Of a stretch of 10,856 bases of DNA, positions 6,561-10,856 are shown in pieces. Made by a program: the position numbers and the translations under genes. Within the stretch, counting starts at the first letter, position 1, and each line of letters begins with the position of its first letter. Below the pieces are notes generated by a model. That model had not been told where the DNA came from. It ran no database searches and saw only the letters and a list, made by a program, of their open reading frames with translations. This DNA is from an uncultured Cocleimonas sp. (GTDB lineage: Bacteria > Pseudomonadota > Gammaproteobacteria > Thiotrichales > Thiotrichaceae): assembly GCA_937974135.1 (NCBI GenBank), contig CALJIH010000193.1:1-10856 (forward strand). The letters are read 5' to 3'.

Positions 6561-6995
6561 TTATCCGTGAATATAATGTTCCATTTGTTCGATGATTTCT
6601 TCTTGTTCTGCCATAACTTGTTTAATGCAGTCACCCACAGAGATCACGCCAATTAATTTGCCGTCTTCAACTGCAGGAAAATAACGAATATCCTCATCAA
6701 TCATTATTTGCATGGTGTCATTGACGGTATGTTTGGGGTTGATGGTACGCACATTTTTAGTCATAACTTCACTCACTTTGGTGGTGCGTTTATCTTTTTC
6801 TGGCAATAAAACTCTACTGATGTAATCACCTTCTGTGAAGATACCTTGTAGCCCTTCGTCTTCGTCATCAACAATAAGCATCACACCAAACCCTTTTTCA
6901 TCCATCAGTTTCAATGCTTCCATTGCATTGGTATCAGAAGTAATTGTGAAAACGCCATTGCCCTTAGTACTTAGTATTTGTTTGACTGTGCTCAT
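6561..6995 (-). CDS. Stand-alone CBS-domain pair protein
   Basis: A 144-residue soluble protein consisting of two tandem CBS domains, about residues 6-62 and 74-130. CBS1 contains GFGVMLIVDD and GIFTEGDY (51-58). CBS2 contains VSEVMTKNVRTINPKHTVNDTM and IGVISVGDCIKQVM. Such pairs form a Bateman module that usually binds adenine nucleotides and senses energy state; the aspartate in GDY and GDC matches the usual ribose-contacting position. No catalytic domain is attached, so it is probably a sensor or accessory subunit; the partner is unknown. The start has AAGGA 7 bases upstream. A TATACT box on the minus strand at 7062-7057 is the best promoter candidate. Confidence 0.93.
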   Translation of the reverse strand: MSTVKQILSTKGNGVFTITSDTNAMEALKLMDEKGFGVMLIVDDEDEGLQGIFTEGDYISRVLLPEKDKRTTKVSEVMTKNVRTINPKHTVNDTMQIMIDEDIRYFPAVEDGKLIGVISVGDCIKQVMAEQEEIIEQMEHYIHG

Positions 6996-7243
6996 TTCAT
7001 CATCCTTTATAAATTGATAGATATTTAACTTAAAATAATTATTATTTTTTAAAGATAGTATAAAACTTAGATTTTTCCAATGTGATTATATTAATCATTT
7101 TAAGAAACAAGATAAAGTTCACAGAATCAGTACAAGTAAGGGGTTCTTCGACGAACTCAACAAGACTGTCTTTTCAACTATCTAATTACCTAAAATTCAC
7201 TATAATTCAGCTTTTTTTATAACATTCACTTTTCGTATATCAC
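6996..7243. other. Divergent intergenic region between the CBS gene and dusC
   Basis: A 248-bp AT-rich gap. It holds a TATACT box for the CBS gene (minus strand, 7062-7057), a perfect palindrome TGATTATATTAATCA (7083-7097) close to that promoter's -35 region, and a near-palindrome GTTCTTCGACGAAC (7143-7156). A consensus TATAAT (7201-7206) lies 37 bp before dusC. No RNA gene is seen. Confidence 0.5.
7201..7206 (+). promoter_or_regulatory. Candidate -10 box of dusC
   Basis: A consensus TATAAT lies 37 bp before the dusC start codon. No hexamer close to TTGACA lies 16-18 bp upstream, so the promoter would be weak or activator-dependent. Confidence 0.35.
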
Positions 7244-8203
7244 GTGCGTATTTTTTTGGCTCCAATGGAAGGCGTTGTCGATCATGAAATGCGTGATGTA
7301 TTGACGCGCGTAGGTGGTTATGATCGTTGTGTCACTGAATTCGTGCGGGTTACCGATCAATTATTACCAGAAAGAGTATTCATCCGTTTTGCACCGGAAT
7401 TAGAGCAGGGTGGTCGTACCTCAGCAGGCACCCCAGTTTATTTGCAACTATTGGGAAGCGATCCCAAAATAATGGCGATGAATGCAGTTCAGGCACAAAA
7501 TTTATCACCCTTAGGTATAGATTTGAATTTTGGTTGTCCATCGAAAACAGTGAATCGTAGCGATGGAGGATCAGCATTATTGCGTGAACCAGAGCGAGTT
7601 TATAATATCGTGGCAGCAGTGCGTGATGCAGTTGATCCGAGTATTCCAGTGACCGCTAAAATCCGCTTGGGTTTTAGTAATCACGATGCACTCGATGAGA
7701 TTACTGATAATGTTTTTAGAGCCAATGCGGATGAACTATGTATACATGCGCGTACCCGTGAAGATCGTTACACACCTCCTGCATATTGGTCGGCGGTGAA
7801 AAAGGTATCTGCAAAAGCTCCCATCCCTGTGATTATTAATGGCGAGATTTGGAATATTGCGGACGCAAAAAAAGCGCAACTAGACAGTGGTTGTGAGGAT
7901 ATTATGTTAGGTCGAAGTGCCTTAACATCACCTGATATTGCAGCAAAAATTAAATCAGAGCTAACGGGTGGTGACTATACAGCTATGAGTTGGTGGAGTG
8001 CATTAGAAATGATGGTTGCTTACTTGCAAAGTAGTAAAAATCAACACCCAATGTTTGTCAGTAATCGCTGTAAACAATGGTTGGTATTTCTACAGCGTCA
8101 TTATCCCGATGCGAAAGTGTTATTCCAACAGATTAAACGTATGAAAGCTGCTGATGAGGTGTTCGCTGAGATTAAGCAGTATCAGCACGAAGCTCGGATT
8201 TAG
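7244..8203 (+). CDS. dusC: tRNA-dihydrouridine synthase C
   Basis: A flavin enzyme that reduces uridine to dihydrouridine in tRNA, at position 16 in Escherichia coli DusC. The 319-residue length agrees with DusC (about 315). The FMN-binding barrel opens with FLAPMEGVVD (4-13), followed by TEFVRVTDQLLPERVF (31-46), a DusC-specific run. DLNFGCPSK (93-101) carries the catalytic Cys98 at the same position as in E. coli. RTREDRYTPPAYW and IMLGRSALTSPDIA are also family blocks, and the C-terminal helical tRNA-binding domain is complete. The start is GTG; an upstream ATG is absent and no Shine-Dalgarno sequence is visible, but the protein begins exactly where the family does. Its last 32 bp overlap the 3' end of the opposing membrane-protein gene. 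Confidence 0.95.
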   Translation: MRIFLAPMEGVVDHEMRDVLTRVGGYDRCVTEFVRVTDQLLPERVFIRFAPELEQGGRTSAGTPVYLQLLGSDPKIMAMNAVQAQNLSPLGIDLNFGCPSKTVNRSDGGSALLREPERVYNIVAAVRDAVDPSIPVTAKIRLGFSNHDALDEITDNVFRANADELCIHARTREDRYTPPAYWSAVKKVSAKAPIPVIINGEIWNIADAKKAQLDSGCEDIMLGRSALTSPDIAAKIKSELTGGDYTAMSWWSALEMMVAYLQSSKNQHPMFVSNRCKQWLVFLQRHYPDAKVLFQQIKRMKAADEVFAEIKQYQHEARI

Positions 8204-8465
8204 GTTCTCCTTTTAATAGGAAGTTATAACGAATCAATCCAATCACACTTATTACGATCCAAAATACTTGAATTAATGCCGATGCTAAATTGAAATTGTG
8301 GATTAAGCTTATCAAGACACAACTAGCCGCGATAAAATTCATCAGGATATAGCAATTATGCGTACCGTGAATCTTTCCCGTGAGTAATAAAAAATAAGAC
8401 AGCATATAAAATACAAAGCCGAATACACCGATTGTTTCTGTAATATTTGTAAGCGTGAATTCCAT
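8172..8465 (-). CDS. Small CBU_0592-type membrane protein
   Basis: A 97-residue inner-membrane protein with about three hydrophobic segments: IGVFGFVFYMLSYFLLLTG, a middle segment CYILMNFIAASCVLISLI, and a third one, ALIQVFWIVISVIGLIRY. This pattern, with the short loop KIHGTHNCY, resembles the CBU_0592 family of small membrane proteins of unknown function. The frame is open 24 bp further up, but the start at 8465 has GGGAGA 5 bases upstream and begins in the family position. The hydrophilic C-terminal tail KGEPKSELRADTA is encoded by the strand opposite the end of dusC. A CRP-type palindrome and a TAAAAT box lie upstream in ideal spacing, so catabolite control is possible. Confidence 0.82.
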   Translation of the reverse strand: MEFTLTNITETIGVFGFVFYMLSYFLLLTGKIHGTHNCYILMNFIAASCVLISLIHNFNLASALIQVFWIVISVIGLIRYNFLLKGEPKSELRADTA

Positions 8466-8496
8466 TTTTATCTCCCTATAACTATTCAATAGAGAA

Positions 8497-8502
8497 ATTT
8501 TA
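8497..8502 (-). promoter_or_regulatory. Candidate -10 box of the CBU_0592-type gene
   Basis: The minus strand reads TAAAAT from 8502 to 8497. It predicts a transcript start near 8490, leaving a 25-base leader with the GGGAGA ribosome binding site. There is no clear -35 box; the CRP-type site overlaps that region. Confidence 0.45.
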
Positions 8503-8522
8503 ATCCTGTAACCATATTGCTT

Positions 8523-8540
8523 CTGTGATGAAAGTCACAG
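8523..8540 (-). promoter_or_regulatory. CRP/Vfr-type binding site
   Basis: CTGTGATGAAAGTCACAG is a perfect palindrome outside its six-base centre and contains the full TGTGA-N6-TCACA consensus (8524-8539). Its centre (8531.5) is 41.5 bp upstream of the start predicted from the TAAAAT box on the minus strand, the exact spacing of class II CRP promoters. The site sequence is seen; the regulator is inferred. Confidence 0.6.
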
Positions 8541-8624
8541 TTTTAATAGATGCATGTAAATTTTTATAAAGTAATTATTTTTGAGTCTAAAATTGGGATT
8601 GAATAGTAATTATCTTTATTTAAG

Positions 8625-8657
8625 AAAGACACCCCCCTACTTTTGGGCCGTTTTTAG
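8625..8657 (+). repeat. Dispersed intergenic repeat, copy R3a
   Basis: AAAGACACCCCCCTACTTTT followed by GGGCCGTTTTTAG. The first 20 bases equal the reverse-strand reading of R1. It forms an inverted pair with R3b immediately downstream. Confidence 0.7.
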
Positions 8658-8659
8658 CT

Positions 8660-8683
8660 AAAAAGAGTGGGTGAATTTAGATT
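8660..8683 (-). repeat. Dispersed intergenic repeat, copy R3b (inverted partner of R3a)
   Basis: AAAAAGAGTGGGTGAATTTA then GATT. Its reverse complement (CACCCACTCTTTTT) resembles CACCCCCCTACTTTT of R3a, so the two can pair as arms of a stem. The palindrome TTTTTAGCTAAAAA (8651-8664) spans the junction. It also resembles R4. Confidence 0.5.
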
Positions 8684-8768
8684 AAATTAAATGCGTTTGT
8701 AGCATTAAAAACCAAACAAACGTATCATTCATTTTTTATCGCTAGTCATTGTTTTTGGTCTGTTTTTT

Positions 8769-9578
8769 GTGTCGAATACTTTAATAAAAATTCGTGATGT
8801 ATATTTTTCTTGGGATGGTAAGAGAGATATCTATGCTGGTGTCGACTTAGATATTCCTGAAGGAAAAATTACTGCCATTATGGGCCCAAGTGGTACGGGT
8901 AAAACGACCTTATTACGTTTAATAGGTGGACAACTCAAACCTACTAGTGGGAGTGTAGAAGTTGCCGGGCAAGAAATACCTAAATTAAAGCGTAAAGAAC
9001 TCTATTTAGCGCGTCGAAAAATGGGTATGTTGTTCCAATCTGGTGCTTTACTCACTGATTTAAATGTATTTGAAAACATTGCTTTTCCAATTCGAGAACA
9101 TTACGAATTTTCTGAAAGTATGATTCGCGATATTGTTTTGATGAAACTTGAGTTAGTCGGTTTGCGTGGTGCTCGTCAATTAATGCCTGCAGAATTATCC
9201 GGGGGTATGAAACGACGTGTGGCGCTTGCACGCGCAATTGCGCTTGATCCTTTTTTAATGATGTACGACGAACCCTTTACTGGTTTAGACCCTGTTACTT
9301 TAGGCACGATTGTATCCCTAATAAAGGAACTTAACGATGCCTTAGGGTTAACCAGTGTTATCGTATCGCATGATATTGGTGAGACTTTCTCTATTGCAGA
9401 TCATGTGTGTATTTTATCGGAAGGTAAAGTCATGGCGACAGGCTCACCGGAAGAACTGAAGAATTCCGATTCAGCCTTTGTCAAACAATTTGTCAATGGT
9501 CATCCTGATGGACCAATGCCATTTCATTTTCCTGCAGATGAATATACACAGGATTTACTCGCAGGTAAGGATTTGTGA
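8769..9578 (+). CDS. mlaF: MlaF, ATPase of the Mla phospholipid transport complex
   Basis: The 269-residue ABC ATPase of the MlaFEDB complex at the inner membrane, which moves phospholipids between inner and outer membrane to keep outer-leaflet lipid asymmetry. Visible motifs: Walker A GPSGTGKTT (39-47, Lys45), Q-loop Gln90 in LFQSGALLTDLNVFEN, signature LSGGM (143-147), Walker B FLMMYDE (162-168) and H-loop His201 in VSHD. The segment FQSGALLTDLNVFENIAFPIREH and the tail DGPMPFHFPADEYTQDLL are MlaF-specific, and the length equals that of E. coli MlaF. The start is GTG with no visible Shine-Dalgarno sequence. The stop codon overlaps the mlaE start by 4 bp, so the two are translationally coupled. 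Confidence 0.96.
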   Translation: MSNTLIKIRDVYFSWDGKRDIYAGVDLDIPEGKITAIMGPSGTGKTTLLRLIGGQLKPTSGSVEVAGQEIPKLKRKELYLARRKMGMLFQSGALLTDLNVFENIAFPIREHYEFSESMIRDIVLMKLELVGLRGARQLMPAELSGGMKRRVALARAIALDPFLMMYDEPFTGLDPVTLGTIVSLIKELNDALGLTSVIVSHDIGETFSIADHVCILSEGKVMATGSPEELKNSDSAFVKQFVNGHPDGPMPFHFPADEYTQDLLAGKDL

Positions 9579-10363
9579 ACGGTTTGTTTAATTTTCTGCA
9601 AAGCATTGGGGCTTTTGTGATTGATTCGTTGGCGAGTTTAGGCCGATCAGTTTCATTTTTAATCAATGTTTTATTAGGTTTTAAAGAGGTTGTTTTAAGG
9701 CCAAGTTTATTGGTTCGCGAGATCTATTCAGTCGGTGTTTTATCGTTATTGATCATCTTTTTCTCAGCAATTTTCGTAGGTATGGTAGTTAGCCTGTTAG
9801 GTTACACAATATTGGTTGATTTTGGAGGCGAGGAATCTTTAGGTCTATTAGTGTCTTTAACGTTGGTAAGAGAACTAGCGCCTGTACTTGGTGCATTACT
9901 GTTCTCGGGTCGTGCTGGATCAGCCTTAACTGCGGAAATCGGATTAATGAAGGCCACCGAACAATTAGCAAGTATGGAAATGATGGCGGTTGATCCGGTC
10001 CGTCGTATTGTTGCTCCACGATTTTTTGCAGGCTTGATATCATTACCAATTCTTACCATTATCTTTATGGCGGTAGGAGTTTATTCAGGCTATTTAGTCG
10101 GGAGTGAATGGAAAGGTGTTGATGCCGGTGCGTTTTGGTCACAAATTCAGAATAAAGTAGAATTTCGTCATGACATCATTAATGGCATCATCAAAAGTAT
10201 TGTTTTTGCCTTTGTGGTGACGTGGATTGCGGTTTATCAAGGCTACAACGCAATGCCAACCTCAGAGGGTGTGAGTAGGGCGACAACAAACTCAGTGGTG
10301 TATTCGGCATTAGCTATTTTAGGTTTAGATTTTGTACTAACTGCAATCATGTTTGCAAGCTAG
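9575..10363 (+). CDS. mlaE: MlaE, permease of the Mla phospholipid transport complex
   Basis: A 262-residue MlaE/YrbE family permease, the normal length. Several long hydrophobic stretches are present: SVGVLSLLIIFFSAIFVGMV, a stretch in the middle around ILTIIFMAVGVYSGYLVG, and SIVFAFVVTWIAVYQGY near the end. Family blocks include LVRELAPVLGALLFSGRAGSA, the segment AEIGLMKATEQLASMEMM, and the region DPVRRIVAPRFFAG, which contacts the ATPase. It forms the membrane core through which lipids pass from MlaD. The start is GTG in a GTGA overlap with the mlaF stop codon (9575-9578). It is followed by an unusual 113-bp gap before mlaD. Confidence 0.96.
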   Translation: MNGLFNFLQSIGAFVIDSLASLGRSVSFLINVLLGFKEVVLRPSLLVREIYSVGVLSLLIIFFSAIFVGMVVSLLGYTILVDFGGEESLGLLVSLTLVRELAPVLGALLFSGRAGSALTAEIGLMKATEQLASMEMMAVDPVRRIVAPRFFAGLISLPILTIIFMAVGVYSGYLVGSEWKGVDAGAFWSQIQNKVEFRHDIINGIIKSIVFAFVVTWIAVYQGYNAMPTSEGVSRATTNSVVYSALAILGLDFVLTAIMFAS

Positions 10364-10376
10364 AAAGAGAGTTTAG

Positions 10377-10435
10377 GTAAGACTGAATTGGATGAAAATA
10401 ACTAGAACTTCACGGTTTTTTCATCATAGTCTTAC
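10377..10435 (+). repeat. Imperfect stem-loop between mlaE and mlaD
   Basis: GTAAGACT (10377-10384) pairs perfectly with AGTCTTAC (10428-10435). Inside it, GATGAAAA (10391-10398) pairs with TTTTCATC (10418-10425). An asymmetric bulge of 6 against 2 bases separates the two stems, and about 19 unpaired bases form the loop. No T run follows, so this is not a standard terminator. It would fold in the mlaF-E-D transcript. Confidence 0.6.
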
Positions 10436-10476
10436 ACAAATATCTCAATTAATAATTATATTTATAGGTTTTGTAT

Positions 10477-10856
10477 ATGAATTCTTCAAAAAAAGTAGAG
10501 GTATTAGTCGGCGCTTTATTTGTCATGGCGACTTTAGCATTAATATTTTTAGCATTGAATGTAAGTAACTTCTCCAAACTTAGTTCGGGTAAAGGATATA
10601 AAGTTACGGCACAATTTAATAATATTGGGGGCTTAAGTACAAAAGCTAAAGTGACTATGTCGGGTGTCACTATCGGACGTGTAACTGACATATCGTATGA
10701 CAAGCAAGCTTTTCAAGCAGTAGTGACGATGGTTATTGATCCCAAATACGACTATTTGCCAGAAGATAGCCAAGCCAGTATCTACACTGCAGGTTTGTTA
10801 GGAGAACAGTATATTTCCCTAGAGCCTGGCGCTGAGGATGCGTCGTTAGTTGAAGG
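10477..10856 (+). CDS. mlaD: MlaD, MCE-domain subunit of the Mla complex (5' part)
   Basis: The frame starts at ATG 10477 and runs open to the end of the window (126 codons); the C-terminus is outside. Residues 1-7 are polar, 8-30 (VEVLVGALFVMATLALIFLALNV) form the single N-terminal membrane anchor, and from about residue 38 an MCE domain begins. The MCE domain shows VTAQFNNIGGLSTKAKVTMSGVTIGRV and TAGLLGEQYISLEPG. MlaD forms a periplasmic hexameric ring that binds phospholipid and hands it to or from MlaC. A modest ATAGG lies 8 bases before the ATG. It follows mlaE on the same strand with a 113-bp gap that holds a stem-loop. Confidence 0.95.
   Translation, partial: MNSSKKVEVLVGALFVMATLALIFLALNVSNFSKLSSGKGYKVTAQFNNIGGLSTKAKVTMSGVTIGRVTDISYDKQAFQAVVTMVIDPKYDYLPEDSQASIYTAGLLGEQYISLEPGAEDASLVE

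Larger units (their letters stand above)
8466..8768. other. Intergenic region between the CBU_0592-type gene and mlaF
   Basis: This 303-bp gap holds no gene that I can support. From left to right it contains a candidate class II CRP promoter for the minus-strand gene (8497-8540), a repeat pair R3a/R3b in inverted orientation (8625-8683), and a 7-bp inverted repeat CGTTTGT (8694-8700) with ACAAACG (8716-8722). A run AAACAAACGTATCATTCA (8714-8731) also occurs, with a 5-base insertion, at 6428-6450. The mlaF promoter should lie in the last 100 bp, but I found no clear -35/-10 pair. Confidence 0.6.

Noticed and set aside
7083..7097. An FNR/ANR box at the AT-rich palindrome.
   Set aside because: FNR sites need TTGAT-N4-ATCAA; here the TGAT and ATCA half-sites are 7 bases apart.
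7143..7156. A LexA-like or other named operator at GTTCTTCGACGAAC.
   Set aside because: The dyad has an internal mismatch and fits no named consensus that I know; the start of dusC is about 90 bp away.
8694..8722. The CGTTTGT/ACAAACG inverted repeat before mlaF as a terminator.
   Set aside because: The stem is 7 bp and AT-rich with a 15-base loop and no T run directly after it.
10449..10703. An 84-codon minus-strand frame at the start of mlaD.
   Set aside because: It is antisense to the MCE protein, which shows clear family motifs in the plus frame.
1..10856. A novel multi-gene defence, secretion or mobile system.
   Set aside because: Every sizeable frame is explained by a known family; no nuclease, toxin-antitoxin pair, integrase or transposase gene is visible.

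Overview
The window is an AT-rich stretch of chromosome, most likely from a gammaproteobacterium. The evidence is a mlaF-mlaE-mlaD lipid-transport cluster, a DusC-type tRNA dihydrouridine synthase with the active-site cysteine at residue 98, a bacterial thiopurine methyltransferase, a CysZ-type membrane protein, a YeeN-type YebC paralogue and a CBU_0592-type small membrane protein. The genus cannot be fixed from the sequence. I see no rRNA, tRNA, CRISPR array, phage gene or intact transposase, and no clear multi-gene defence or biosynthetic system. The coding content is mostly ordinary; the interest lies between the genes.

Layout. Bases 1-444 hold the 3' end of an FAD-dependent oxidoreductase, convergent with a thiopurine methyltransferase gene (451-1092, minus). 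After a divergent gap come an EamA transporter (1314-2207), a zinc-binding DUF1272 protein (2217-2453) and a DUF2164 protein (2496-2759). A small c-type cytochrome and a cupin form a tight pair (2837-3479). They are followed by a CysZ-like protein (3536-4273) and a membrane-anchored DUF937 protein (4386-5501). A strong bidirectional terminator (5523-5549) separates the last from the YeeN/YebC gene (5573-6292, minus). A CBS-pair protein (6561-6995, minus) diverges from dusC (7244-8203). The 3' end of dusC overlaps, by 32 bp and in opposite orientation, a small CBU_0592-type membrane protein gene (8172-8465, minus). The window closes with mlaF (8769-9578), mlaE (9575-10363) and the first 126 codons of mlaD (10477 onward).

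Intergenic structure. A short repeat with core GACACCCCCNTACTTTT occurs near 1210, 2456 and 8625, and related degenerate copies lie near 6450 and 8660. It resembles a REP/MITE-like dispersed family. A perfect CRP-consensus palindrome lies 5' of the CBU_0592-type gene, exactly 41.5 bp upstream of the start predicted from a TAAAAT box, which is class II geometry. A large imperfect stem-loop sits between mlaE and mlaD, where Mla operons are normally tightly packed. Several other perfect palindromes lie in likely promoter regions.

How the genes work together. MlaF is the ATPase, MlaE the permease and MlaD the lipid-binding MCE subunit of the inner-membrane complex that moves phospholipids between the two membranes. 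The cytochrome is exported to the periplasm and is probably co-transcribed with the cupin, whose function is unknown. The other genes appear to be independent housekeeping or accessory units.
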